Under the pieces are notes generated by a model, which was not told the DNA's origin, searched no databases, and saw only the letters and a list, made by a program, of their open reading frames with translations. This document shows positions 8,603-17,795 of a stretch of DNA of 64,000 nt, one piece after another. The DNA is taken from the NCBI RefSeq assembly GCF_008386235.1, contig NZ_CP040671.1, positions 124,001-188,000 of the forward strand, given 5' to 3'. How positions within the stretch are numbered: position 1 is the first letter of the stretch; each line of letters starts with the position of its first letter. Origin of the DNA: Thermosynechococcus sp. CL-1. GTDB taxonomy: Bacteria > Cyanobacteriota > Cyanobacteriia > Thermosynechococcales > Thermosynechococcaceae. Position numbers and translations under genes: made by a program.

Positions 8603-9397
8603 CTAACGCTGGGCATTGGCAGTGGCGGGTAGGGTTGTGCCATAGACACGGGGGCGATCGCCCTGGGCCAATTGGGTGCTGCCTTGAGTATCCACTGCCC
8701 AAATTGTGGCTTTGGGGTTCCCCATGGTTTGGGTTTGAAAGAGCACCCGCTGCGGATCCGTTGTGCTCCAGCCCAAAAGGGTGGCAAAGTCGTATTCATC
8801 AGCGGTGGGATAAACCGTGGCCACATGACCCAACCCCGCCTGCCAAATCCACGCGCCATCGCTAATTAAATCAGTGGCAAACAAGCCGCTAAGCTGGCGC
8901 ACCAAGAGACGATTGCCCGTTTCTGACCAGCCAACTGGAACCAGTACTGCAATCAGACCTTGACCTTGGGGCACCTCTGCCAAAAATTCAGGCGGCATTT
9001 CCTTGAGGCTTTCAATGCGCTGCTGACTGCCGCTCTGGCGATCGCGAATTTCCAAAACACTCACCAGTTGTTGCCGATGGGCTTCTGGATGGGCCGTGAA
9101 GTAGAGGGTGGCCTGTGCCACATAGCGGCCATCGGGAGAGAGATATTGGGGCGTCTGCTGAGTCAAGCGGAGAGATTTCTTAGCCTTTAGAGCAGCAGCG
9201 TGGCCGTCGTCAATCCATTTCCAAGGGAGGGGGAAAGGACTCTGAAGCGGATCCGTGACTACTGTTTCTACGGGTTGATCGGGGGCTGAGGGTCGCTGGG
9301 CTTGGGCAGGCGTTACTGGGGCGATCGCAAGGGCTGTCAATATCCCACAGACTGAGGAGATCAAAAAGCCCCGCCACGGCGCAAATCGGGTTACCAT
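8603..9397 (-). CDS. Secreted or lumenal protein of unknown function
   Basis: A 264-residue protein, not recognised. It has a clear signal peptide: basic start MVTRFAPWRG, hydrophobic core FLISSVCGILTALAIAPV, and a likely signal peptidase site after TPAQA (about residue 33). The mature part contains repeated short beta-type stretches such as YLSPDGRYVAQATLYF and ATIWAVDTQGSTQLA, suggestive of a beta-propeller-like or TolB-like fold, but this is a guess. An AGGAG lies just before the ATG. The gene's tail faces the alpha/beta-hydrolase gene, 6 bases away. Confidence 0.7.
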   Translation of the reverse strand: MVTRFAPWRGFLISSVCGILTALAIAPVTPAQAQRPSAPDQPVETVVTDPLQSPFPLPWKWIDDGHAAALKAKKSLRLTQQTPQYLSPDGRYVAQATLYFTAHPEAHRQQLVSVLEIRDRQSGSQQRIESLKEMPPEFLAEVPQGQGLIAVLVPVGWSETGNRLLVRQLSGLFATDLISDGAWIWQAGLGHVATVYPTADEYDFATLLGWSTTDPQRVLFQTQTMGNPKATIWAVDTQGSTQLAQGDRPRVYGTTLPATANAQR

Positions 9398-9525
9398 GAG
9401 GTCACTCCTCTGAAATAAAGTTTGCTTATTTTATTGACAGTTTGGTTAAACGAATGATGACGGCTCCTCACACCTCCAGCATAGCAATTGGCCTAGGCCG
9501 ATCGCAGGAAAATTAACGAAGTTTT

Positions 9526-12500
9526 ATGATCTTGACAGAATTAGTTAAAAAATCTCGTGACTATTTGCAGTCATTGGCAGTCATTGAGATTCATTCCCAG
9601 TGGTTTCCCCTCAGTTCCCCCTCGCTCAAAGATGCGGCGACGACCCCCTATGCAGTGAATGCTAAAGGGCATTTGGCGTGGCCCAAGGGTCGGCACTCCC
9701 TCTGGTTGGGGCAGCGAATCACGGTACCCGCGACGGTTCAAGGCTATAGTGTGGCGGGTTTAACTCTACACCTTGATCTCACGTGGTGGGCGGATCAGGC
9801 AACGGTGTATGTCAATGGTCAGGCGGTGCATCAGGGGGATTTATTTGATCATTCGGTGAGTCTGTGCCTAGGGGAGGCAGTGACCCCCGGCCAAGCATGG
9901 GAGGTGGTGTTGCATCTTGTGAGTCCCGGCCACGATGACGGTGCTTTGGTGAGATCAGGCCTGCGGTTTGAATTGCCAACGGGAGTGAATCCGGACTTTG
10001 TTGCCACTGAGTTGGACATTTTGGCGATCTTTGGTGAAACCCTCAACCTGCAACCCCTTGAACCCCTGCTGAAGGACGTTTTAGAAAGTCATGGACAGCG
10101 CCCCATCTTAGATCCGTTGCTGGCGGAGATCCACGAGAAAATGCAGGCGATCGCCACCCCCTTGCGGGACTTCACCATGCACCTGTGTGGCCATGCCCAT
10201 CTGGACTTGGCGTGGCTTTGGCCGATCGCCGAAACCTGGCAAGTGGCACAGTCCACTTTTCGATCCGTCTTGCAGCTAAAGGAACGCTATCCCGAACTCA
10301 CCTTTACCCACTCCACCCCCGCCCTCTATGCCTATTTGCAAACCCATGCCCCGGCACTCTTTGGGCGGATTCAGGAAGCCGTGGCAGCGGGTTGGTGGGA
10401 TGTAGCGGCAGGCCTTTGGGTCGAACCGGAACTGAATCTCATTCATGCTGAGTCCATTGCCCGTCAGATTCTCTATGGGCAGCAGTACGTGCAGCAGGCC
10501 TTTGGTGGCATTAGCCCCATTGCTTGGTTGCCCGATACCTTTGGCTTTCCAGAACGGCTCCCCAGTTTCTTGGCTCAGGGGGGCATTCGCTACTTTGTCA
10601 CTCAAAAATTGCGCTGGAATGACACCACGCGCTTTCCCCACGGTTGGTTTGTCTGGCGGGATGTGGCGGGGGCGGAGGTGAATGCCCTGATGTTGGCGCC
10701 CATTGGCGAGGGCATTGATGCGGTAAAAATGGCTGCCTATGCCCAAGAGTGGTGGCAACAAACGGGATCGCGGCGCAGTCTCTGGCTCCCCGGTGTCGGC
10801 GATCATGGTGGTGGACCAACGGCGGCAATGCTGGAACGGGTGCGACGCTGGCAACACCTCGGTGGTATTGGGCCGCAGTGGCAATGGACAACGGTGCAGC
10901 AGTATCTGGAACAATTAACCCAAGAAACACCCCCCACAACCGTCTGGCACGGGGAACTCTACTTGGAATTCCATCGCGGCTGCTACACCAGCCATGGCGA
11001 TCAAAAGGCTGCCCACGATCGCGCCCAACGCCAACTGCAAGAGGCGGAACGCTGGTGTGCCCTCGCGGCAATCACAACTTCTTTTTCCTACCCCAGAGAA
11101 GAACTCAAAGCCTGTTGGCAACAACTTCTCTTTAATCAGTTTCATGATATTCTCCCCGGCTCCTCGATTCCAGAGGTTTATGCGGAGGTGAACCCAACAT
11201 GGCAGCAACTCCTGACAACAACAGAAACGTTACTGGGTGCGGCGCAAACGGCTCTGTGTGCGTCTATAGACTACGGCGACCCCCCCGTGGCAGGGGCAAT
11301 GCCTGTGGTTATTTTCAATAGTGGGGTGGGCGATCGCGCCGGGGTTGTCCACATTGACTTGGCACAGCTCCCTGAGGAGGTTTCCTCTTGGCGGGTTTAT
11401 TGTCCACGGGGCGACTACGATTTACCAGCGCAGTTGAATGCTCCCCAAGGTTGCTTGACGTTTCGTACCCCTGAGGTGCCGGGAATTGGCTACACACTGC
11501 TGTGGCTCTGCCCGCGATCGCGCCCTGATACGTTACCAACCCCACCCTTGGGCTATGTCTTAGAAAATAACTATCTCCACGTTGAAATTGATCCGGCAAC
11601 AGGGGAAATCACCAATCTGTATGACAAGTTGAATCATCGTCCCTGCTTGGGCGATCGCGGTAATCAACTGCAATTTTTCCGTGATCAGGGGCAATACTGG
11701 GATGCTTGGAACATTGACCCCAACTATGGGCAGCAGCGACTGCCGGGGGCGACCCTAGAGGCCATTGAATGGGTGACGTGGCATCAACTGGAGCAGCGAC
11801 TACGGGTCAGATGGCGCTTTCAGTCCTCGCAGATTCAGCAGGAGTATGTGTTGCAGTATCAAACCCCGTGGCTGCGCATTGATACGGTGATTGACTGGCA
11901 AGAGGAACATATTCTCCTCAAGGCGGCTTTTCCCTTGGCAATCAGGGCTGAGCAGATCACCTGTGAAACTCCCGGTGGCGTTACGCTGCGCCCGACCCTT
12001 CCCAATCCCCACCTCAGCGCCCATGAGCAAACAAAATGGGAGGTGCCCTTTTTAACGTGGGTGGATCTGAGTACCCCAGAGTATGGGGTGAGTCTTTTCA
12101 GCGACTGCAAGCATGGCCTTGATGCCCAAGCGAATCAACTGCGATTAACCCTGTTGCGATCGCCCACTTGGCCAGATCCGACGAGCGATCGCCGCCACCA
12201 CCGCTTTAGTTATGGCGTGTTTCCCCACAGTGGCTCATGGCAAGCGGCTGCTGTCTCCCAATGGGCGGCTCAGTTTAATCATCCCCTCCGCAGCGCGATC
12301 GCCCCTGTCAACTTGTCAGGCACCTTACCCCCCCACGCTCACCTGCTCCATTGGTCGGATGCCCACATTCAATGTTTGGCCCTGAAACAAGCGGAGGATG
12401 GACAGGGTTGGCAATTGCGAGTCGCTGAAGTGGTTGGTGAAGGGGGCACCTTGGAGCTGCACTCAACGTTTATTCCATGGCAAGTCAAAGAGCAGCAAAC

Positions 12501-12582
12501 GCTCCTAGAGACGCCCGCAGGGGACACAGACTCAGTAACCCTCAGCCCGTGGCAAATTCAAGCCTTTCGGCTGCACCCTTGA
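9526..12582 (+). CDS. GH38 alpha-mannosidase
   Basis: A 1018-residue glycoside hydrolase family 38 enzyme, which removes alpha-mannose residues with a bound zinc ion. The N-terminal 200 residues form a beta domain. The catalytic domain opens with CGHAHLDLAWLWP (221-233), giving zinc ligands of the H-x-D type. The nucleophile is expected at Asp337 in WLPDTFGFPERLP, and GVGDHGGGPTAAM follows. The long C-terminal beta domains typical of bacterial GH38 enzymes are present. HIP1 sites are frequent, so the gene is at home in this genome. Start ATG; the upstream gap is shared with the divergent secreted-protein gene. Substrate is unknown; glycan turnover is the family expectation. Confidence 0.93.
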   Translation: MILTELVKKSRDYLQSLAVIEIHSQWFPLSSPSLKDAATTPYAVNAKGHLAWPKGRHSLWLGQRITVPATVQGYSVAGLTLHLDLTWWADQATVYVNGQAVHQGDLFDHSVSLCLGEAVTPGQAWEVVLHLVSPGHDDGALVRSGLRFELPTGVNPDFVATELDILAIFGETLNLQPLEPLLKDVLESHGQRPILDPLLAEIHEKMQAIATPLRDFTMHLCGHAHLDLAWLWPIAETWQVAQSTFRSVLQLKERYPELTFTHSTPALYAYLQTHAPALFGRIQEAVAAGWWDVAAGLWVEPELNLIHAESIARQILYGQQYVQQAFGGISPIAWLPDTFGFPERLPSFLAQGGIRYFVTQKLRWNDTTRFPHGWFVWRDVAGAEVNALMLAPIGEGIDAVKMAAYAQEWWQQTGSRRSLWLPGVGDHGGGPTAAMLERVRRWQHLGGIGPQWQWTTVQQYLEQLTQETPPTTVWHGELYLEFHRGCYTSHGDQKAAHDRAQRQLQEAERWCALAAITTSFSYPREELKACWQQLLFNQFHDILPGSSIPEVYAEVNPTWQQLLTTTETLLGAAQTALCASIDYGDPPVAGAMPVVIFNSGVGDRAGVVHIDLAQLPEEVSSWRVYCPRGDYDLPAQLNAPQGCLTFRTPEVPGIGYTLLWLCPRSRPDTLPTPPLGYVLENNYLHVEIDPATGEITNLYDKLNHRPCLGDRGNQLQFFRDQGQYWDAWNIDPNYGQQRLPGATLEAIEWVTWHQLEQRLRVRWRFQSSQIQQEYVLQYQTPWLRIDTVIDWQEEHILLKAAFPLAIRAEQITCETPGGVTLRPTLPNPHLSAHEQTKWEVPFLTWVDLSTPEYGVSLFSDCKHGLDAQANQLRLTLLRSPTWPDPTSDRRHHRFSYGVFPHSGSWQAAAVSQWAAQFNHPLRSAIAPVNLSGTLPPHAHLLHWSDAHIQCLALKQAEDGQGWQLRVAEVVGEGGTLELHSTFIPWQVKEQQTLLETPAGDTDSVTLSPWQIQAFRLHP

Positions 12583-12736
12583 CCTGCAATTGCGCCTTGA
12601 GGATTCTTGGCGATTCTGAGACAAATCTCGCTTAGCCAAGCAAATTGATCCCTCACTGCATGGCAGTTCACTACCCATACTCTATTGATGAGTGCTCATT
12701 TTTTGCCTTATAGCTATTCCAATAAAGAATGAGACA

Positions 12737-12900
12737 TTATCCAGCACAATAATTGCGAATCACCTCATCAATAGAACTGTTTGACCCTGCATACATCCGC
12801 GCTCGCTTCAGCGCACTAAAGTCGTGCTCAATCACATTCAAATCACAAACCCTACCGCATTCAAATATCTGCAAAACAGCATTGGGGCGATGAAGTCTTT
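12737..12900 (-). pseudogene. IS630-type transposase relic (C-terminal part)
   Basis: On the minus strand an uninterrupted stretch of about 55 codons ends at TAA 12737-12739. It reads HRPNAVLQIFECG, then CDLNVIEHDFSALKRARMY and SIDEVIRNYC. The DLNxIEHDF block with following Lys/Arg-rich helix is the last catalytic motif of IS630/Tc1-type transposases. The segment that should hold the PPYSPDLN block is mostly lost. No start, no upstream domains and no terminal repeats were identified. Confidence 0.6.
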
Positions 12901-12934
12901 CTGGTGTCTATACCGTCCTGCTACTAATACCAAT

Positions 12935-13373
12935 TCAATTTGAAGATAGGGTTAATAAAGGCTGTGTAATGAATGACCAGCCCGTCAAAGAACGAATCAC
13001 CCCCGCCGTCAGTTGTGACAATACAGCTTGCAGCTTTTGACGCAGGGCTTCCAGCGTCTCGAAGGACTGCCATGCTCATGCTGCTCGCAGATGTTGCCAC
13101 AACCGCTCAATGGGATTGACCTCGGGGGCAAACACAGGCACGACATTGCGCACAATGCGATGCACCGTCGGGTAGGCGACCTCAAGCTGATGCTCCTGTC
13201 GCAGCCACTGCACAATGGCCTTGTAACTGTGGGGTCTTGTAGGCGTTCCTGCAACTGTGCCATCACTGCTGGAGTCCTCCTTGGCGATAGGCGTTCAGCC
13301 AGCGAGTAATGGTGGACTCGTTGCCATGGAGCAATTGGGCAATTTGTGGACGGCTAATGTTACAAAGAGCTGG
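12935..13373 (-). pseudogene. Decayed IS630-type transposase with internal deletions
   Basis: Three blocks of one transposase survive in different frames of the minus strand: a helix-turn-helix piece ISRPQIAQLLHGNESTITRW, a middle piece YKAIVQWLRQEHQLEVAYP, and a C-terminal piece VFAPEVNPIERLWQHL followed by SFETLEALRQKLQAVLSQL. The last holds the NPIE catalytic motif of IS630 elements. Stops and frame changes separate the blocks and most of the catalytic core is missing. It cannot be active. Confidence 0.75.
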
Positions 13374-13470
13374 TATAATCTACAGCATGCAGCAATCTTT
13401 CTGTCATCTATCATCTAAAAAACCATATTATTTGCTTATTATGGCCAATACTACAACAGATAGTACAAAC

Positions 13471-13644
13471 TCAGCCAATATGCTTCCATGAAACAGCCGT
13501 ACCCCGCTCAATGGCTTGATTCACTCGCTTGCCTAGCAGTACCTCATAGTATTTAGGAGGCAACCCATACCCGGGGCGAATTGAACGAATACACTCTGGC
13601 GTAATCACTTCCCCTGCCGCCTCTTTAATAGCTTGTTTTACCCA
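13471..13644 (-). pseudogene. C-terminal (SAF domain) relic of a nonulosonic acid synthase
   Basis: Directly after the TAG of the amidinotransferase gene, in the same frame, 57 codons encode VKQAIKEAAGEVITPECIR, then SIRPGYGLPPKYYEVLLGKR and a terminal GTAVSWKHIG. This is the C-terminal antifreeze-like (SAF) domain of NeuB/PseI synthases. It differs from the tail of the intact synthase at 15544-16599, so it comes from another homologue. The rest of that gene is absent. The abutment looks like a deletion joint. Confidence 0.75.
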
Positions 13645-14799
13645 CTACCTGTGGTCTCTTTCAAGGTCTAGAGTGGTGCAATGCAAACCACCTAGCATTG
13701 TGTAGCAATGACGCATTCTGACAGGAATAACAGTAAACCTTTTGGTTTCGAGGGCTTTAATTAGGGGGAGTTGCTGGTCATGAACCAAGACTGTATCAGG
13801 AGCGATGGAAAACACATTCAATCCTGCCCAAGGAGAACTCATGGTATTTAAATGAGAAATAACACCCATGGATAATAATTCTTCATATATAGGAAGGCGC
13901 ACCTCATTATGAAAGGAGACTTCAGTTTCAGGCACGGGTACAACCTCTGTAAAGTATATTTTTTCCCACTTACTAAATACTTCAGGACATGTAGACTCTT
14001 TTACTCTAAAACCATTCAAGAGAACCACTCCTTCACAAAGAGGTAATATAGTTGAATCTAAGTGAGAGGATCGATAGGTATACGTCAAATGAACTTTATA
14101 CTCATTACCTAACACATCAGCAAGCCATTTGGCTCCTTTATGATTTCCAGTCGAAGAAACTAAGTATAAGATATCTTTTCCGAGTCTAATTATGTTAGCA
14201 GCATCAAAAATAATTTCATCCTCAGACAGGCGGTGAAATGTTTCATTTATTCCACCGCTTAGCTGCTGGTGTACTTGATCTTCCACGCTTTCTAGATCAG
14301 TTAAAGGACGTTGCAATAGCTGACGATATCCCCCTCTTAACTTTGGTGGTGGTGCAAATATCCATCTAAATCCTTCATCAAAACAATACTTGTAGAGTAG
14401 GTCTTGAAAGGCATAAAACTCAAATAATCTAAATCTAGATGATGGAGCGCTGACAATTAAAGTATTTCCAAAAACAATGTGAATGTCTCTAACATTATAT
14501 ATATCAAAACCAGATGCCGACCAATTCGGAGTGCTAAAGGTGTGGTATTCTTCATGCCATGAAGGACGTAAAACCAGAGCTCCAGCTTCTCGTAGGATAC
14601 TACACAATACCTCTAAATCTTCAGCTACTTCATCTAAATACCATTGGGGGTAGGCTTTACGGGCAATAGTTTCAGCCTTTGTCAAAAGCTCAAATGATCT
14701 TGAACCATCTATAACTTCTAATCCCGGAGAGAAATTGTCAACTGTGCCAACGACGACTGTCCTAAGTTTATCCCATTCATTATTAGATTTTATTTTCAT
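13645..14799 (-). CDS. Amidinotransferase (arginine:amine type)
   Basis: A 384-residue member of the glycine/inosamine amidinotransferase family, which moves the amidino group of arginine to an amine and makes a guanidino compound. The catalytic triad is visible: Asp199 in IIFDAANIIR, His246 in YRSSHLDSTILPL and Cys374 in MLGGLHCTTLD. The N-terminal EWDKLRTVVVGTVDNFSPG also fits. The gene is AT-rich and ends the pseF-pseG-pseI-methyltransferase run, 7 bases after the methyltransferase. No acetyltransferase of the PseH kind is found in the window, so an amino sugar is a plausible acceptor. Glycine or another amine cannot be excluded. Confidence 0.85.
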   Translation of the reverse strand: MKIKSNNEWDKLRTVVVGTVDNFSPGLEVIDGSRSFELLTKAETIARKAYPQWYLDEVAEDLEVLCSILREAGALVLRPSWHEEYHTFSTPNWSASGFDIYNVRDIHIVFGNTLIVSAPSSRFRLFEFYAFQDLLYKYCFDEGFRWIFAPPPKLRGGYRQLLQRPLTDLESVEDQVHQQLSGGINETFHRLSEDEIIFDAANIIRLGKDILYLVSSTGNHKGAKWLADVLGNEYKVHLTYTYRSSHLDSTILPLCEGVVLLNGFRVKESTCPEVFSKWEKIYFTEVVPVPETEVSFHNEVRLPIYEELLSMGVISHLNTMSSPWAGLNVFSIAPDTVLVHDQQLPLIKALETKRFTVIPVRMRHCYTMLGGLHCTTLDLERDHR

Positions 14800-14806
14800 T
14801 GCTAAT

Positions 14807-15487
14807 TCACTCCTTTACACCAAAGAAAGTATATCTCAACTCGCTCCCTTCTTCACGAAAGGAGTAGTCATAGTAATCTAGATACACAGGCCTAAACAAG
14901 GAAAATTTCTTCGCCATTTCTTCTTTATCTCTCACAAAGTTAAGGTAAAGATCATAGTCTAAACGGTCAGTCTTAAATTGGACATGCCACAAACCGTCCC
15001 CAACATAAGTTGCGTGATTTCTATAGTAGTGCGCCCATCCATTCATAGAAGCATAAATTTTGGAACCAACTTTCATATTGTCATAAAGACACCTAATTGC
15101 TAAATCAAAATCTGTATTCGACAAAAAGTCTAAGGTCTGAATCGATATAACTATATCAAAGTTACCTCCAAAGAAAATTTGCTCTGGATTAGGTTTAGGA
15201 TCAATGACAGCAAAGTGGGAAGCAATATGTGGCATTCTGCTACGAGCAACGGCAATATCGTTAGCCGCAATATCAACTCCGAAACAATCAAATCCTAAAT
15301 TATCGAAAAAGGCCAAGGCAGCACCTTGTCCACAACCAAAATCTAGTAAACGTTCATGTCCTGAGCCGTCAATACCGTAGTCAAACTTCAGGATTCTGCC
15401 ATAAAACCTAAAAATAAAGCTCTCTACGTTTGGAGCGTTGTAAGTTCCTGACCAATAACGAGCATTTGTTTGAAGATAGTCGTTCAT
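14807..15487 (-). CDS. Class I SAM-dependent methyltransferase
   Basis: A 226-residue methyltransferase. SAM-binding motif I is LLDFGCGQGAALAFFD, the motif II acid lies in FGVDIAAND, and FDIVISIQTLDFLSN is the usual post-II strand. The N-terminal NARYWSGTYNAPNVESFIFR resembles methyltransferases of surface-glycan clusters. It lies between the nonulosonate synthase and amidinotransferase genes, all AT-rich and co-directional, so a role in modifying the same sugar is likely but unproven. The methylated atom is unknown. Confidence 0.8.
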   Translation of the reverse strand: MNDYLQTNARYWSGTYNAPNVESFIFRFYGRILKFDYGIDGSGHERLLDFGCGQGAALAFFDNLGFDCFGVDIAANDIAVARSRMPHIASHFAVIDPKPNPEQIFFGGNFDIVISIQTLDFLSNTDFDLAIRCLYDNMKVGSKIYASMNGWAHYYRNHATYVGDGLWHVQFKTDRLDYDLYLNFVRDKEEMAKKFSLFRPVYLDYYDYSFREEGSELRYTFFGVKE

Positions 15488-15543
15488 CGATATTTCCTCT
15501 TGAGAATTATTTATACTCTTAAGATTTAAACAGTTGGCTGAAG

Positions 15544-16599
15544 TTAGTCAATTATATCCCAAGATAGAGGAGTGCCTGCTTCCATCGTAACTTTGGCTTT
15601 TCTTCCGATTACTTGGTCGTAGAACTCAGGTAGTAATCCCCCTGAAGGTCGTATAATACGGACGTTTTCATGCGTAAATGTTTCTCCGCTTTTAATAGAT
15701 TTCACAACATAGATCGAGGGACGTTCTTTCAGTGAAGTTTTTTCTGATGATAACGGCTCATAACAGACTTTGCCTAAACTTTCCCAAACCATCTCCGTAC
15801 CTAGTCGAAGCTGGTGTAATTCTGCGGGCTCAATTGAAAAACTTGAATCCACTCCTCTTTCAGAACGGGATAAAGTAAAGTGCTTTTCAATCATCACTGC
15901 TCCATGAGCAACGGCAGCAAACGCAGCATAAGGACTCAAAGTGTGATCAGATAATCCTACATAACAATTATAGCGACTTCTCAAGTCTGGTATTGTTAAG
16001 ATGTTAGCATCTTTTTCAGTTGAAGGATAGGCACTAGTGCATTTTAGTAGAATAAAGTTTTCACAGCCTCTTTTTCTGATTGTTTCTACAGCTTTTTGTA
16101 TTTCATCTAATGTTGCCATGCCAATAGAAAGGAGCAATGGTTTACCGCAACAGGATGCTTCTGACAGTAGAGGGATGTGAATAAGCTCAAATGATGCAAT
16201 TTTTATAGCATCGACTCCAATAGATAGGAGAAATTCTAATGAAGAAATATCGAATATAGTACTAATGCAAGCCAAACCTTTATTGCGAGCAAATTTAAAT
16301 AACTCCTCCTGCCATTCCCAAGGCATGTAAGCCTCAGAGTATAAATCCCAGAGATACTTACCAAACCATGGACTCTCAGAATCATCTATAAGAAACTCAT
16401 GACGTTTGCTATCAATAGTTAAAGTATCAGGTGTAAAAGTTTGTAACTTTATAGCATCTGCACCATTTTTAGCCGCAGCATCGACAATAGCAAATGCTCT
16501 ATCTATATTACCATGATGATTACCAGACATTTCGGCAATAATTAAGGGACGATAACTTTGTCCAATAATTTTAGAACCGATTGAAATAGATGTGTTCAT
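15544..16599 (-). CDS. pseI: Pseudaminic acid synthase (NeuB family)
   Basis: A 351-residue nonulosonic acid synthase that condenses phosphoenolpyruvate with a 6-deoxy diacetamido-hexose or relative. The TIM-barrel start LIIAEMSGNHHGNIDRAF and GADAIKLQTFTPDTLT are typical of PseI rather than sialic acid NeuB. VGLSDHTLSPYAA and MIEKHFTLSRSERGVDSSFS follow. The C-terminal SAF domain spans about 290-351 and ends GTPLSWDIID. It follows pseG and pseF. AT-rich with no HIP1 sites seen. Legionaminic acid synthase is the main alternative; neighbouring PseB, PseC, PseG and PseF types favour pseudaminate. Confidence 0.88.
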   Translation of the reverse strand: MNTSISIGSKIIGQSYRPLIIAEMSGNHHGNIDRAFAIVDAAAKNGADAIKLQTFTPDTLTIDSKRHEFLIDDSESPWFGKYLWDLYSEAYMPWEWQEELFKFARNKGLACISTIFDISSLEFLLSIGVDAIKIASFELIHIPLLSEASCCGKPLLLSIGMATLDEIQKAVETIRKRGCENFILLKCTSAYPSTEKDANILTIPDLRSRYNCYVGLSDHTLSPYAAFAAVAHGAVMIEKHFTLSRSERGVDSSFSIEPAELHQLRLGTEMVWESLGKVCYEPLSSEKTSLKERPSIYVVKSIKSGETFTHENVRIIRPSGGLLPEFYDQVIGRKAKVTMEAGTPLSWDIID

Positions 16600-16624
16600 A
16601 CTATTACTTCAAATTTTTATGGAT

Positions 16625-17716
16625 TTACTTGCTCATGATTAACTGTAGCATATGGCTTACTCGGCTAGCCCCTAGATGATCGCATACCGGATTGTGGTTG
16701 ATCTTAAAACCTGAATGATTTTTTATAGCCTTTAACAAGAAGTCACATATAATATGAGAATTTACCTTATTGTAATGACCTAAGTAGTTAATAAGGTTTT
16801 GTTTAAGTAAGCACATAACAGAGAGAATTTGATTTTCAGCTGTTGTTGTAATTAAACATTTTTTTTGCATAAATAAACCTTCTATCATAGAGTTGCCTCC
16901 CGAAGTTAAAAAAATATCAGCATTCTTAAGCAGACTTGCTAAGCTCTCGGGAGCATAATGAATTTTTACTTCATCTAAGTTCTTACTGATTTTTTTAATT
17001 GTTTTTAGCTGTGAATTGAAACAACCAACTACTACATCAGTACTAACTTCTTGTTTAAAGCTAGGATGACTTTTCATTAGCAACTTTATTGATTTTAGCA
17101 CTTTAATTGTCTCTCCTGTAGGATCACTTCCACCATAGGAAATCAGAATTTTCTTTCTATTATCTTGTACAGTACAGTCTTGATCACTATTCTTTACAGC
17201 AATAAAATGTGAATCAATTAATGCATATCTTAAGCCTACTAATTGATGACAATTAGTTGATTTCTTTAGCAGATTTTTATCAAAAGGGATATCAATATCA
17301 CTCAATACTATATCTGCATAATGTTCTCTATTACGAAAATCATCAATCACCAGTATTTTATATCCAGATTCAGCAACTCGTTGTTCCCACCAAATCCCCA
17401 AATTATAGCTATCTAGTACTACCCAATCAATTGACAAGTTTCTAATTGCTATTAATGTACATTCAGCATCAAGTAATTCTTTATTAAAGTTATTAGCAAA
17501 TATATTACTTTGGGCCAGATTCCTATAAATGTTTCTCATGCAAATATGATGAAAACCCTGTAAAAGATCGTGGCTAATTGACGAAAGAGAAACAATGTAG
17601 ACACAAAAGCCATCTTCAAATAACTGTTTTGCTAAGGTTAAACAACGTCGTAAGTGTCCTAGGCCGATCTCTGAATTAGCCTCTACCCTAATCGCAATAT
17701 TACCTAATCTTCGCAT
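16625..17716 (-). CDS. pseG: UDP-2,4-diacetamido-2,4,6-trideoxy-L-altrose hydrolase (PseG-like)
   Basis: A 363-residue GT-B-type nucleotide-sugar hydrolase that releases UDP before PEP condensation. The N-terminal motif IAIRVEANSEIGLGHLRRC holds the family's GxGHxxRC. DWVVLDSYNLGIWWEQ and LISYGGSDPTG follow, and TSGGNSMIEGLF is the donor-binding region. It is longer than the roughly 275-residue Campylobacter enzyme. The extra length is spread along the protein, and I see no acetyltransferase motif in it, so PseH is not fused here. AT-rich; co-directional with pseF and pseI. Confidence 0.82.
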   Translation of the reverse strand: MRRLGNIAIRVEANSEIGLGHLRRCLTLAKQLFEDGFCVYIVSLSSISHDLLQGFHHICMRNIYRNLAQSNIFANNFNKELLDAECTLIAIRNLSIDWVVLDSYNLGIWWEQRVAESGYKILVIDDFRNREHYADIVLSDIDIPFDKNLLKKSTNCHQLVGLRYALIDSHFIAVKNSDQDCTVQDNRKKILISYGGSDPTGETIKVLKSIKLLMKSHPSFKQEVSTDVVVGCFNSQLKTIKKISKNLDEVKIHYAPESLASLLKNADIFLTSGGNSMIEGLFMQKKCLITTTAENQILSVMCLLKQNLINYLGHYNKVNSHIICDFLLKAIKNHSGFKINHNPVCDHLGASRVSHMLQLIMSK

Positions 17717-17795
17717 ATAAATAATGTTTCCTGAACAATGGTATTAGTTCTGTTTTTCAAACAGCCTAGATAAGAAAAGCCCCAGTAGAAAATGA

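Noticed and set aside
13009-13266. 85-codon minus-strand frame as a gene
   Set aside because: It is an out-of-frame reading of the decayed transposase; true homology jumps between frames.
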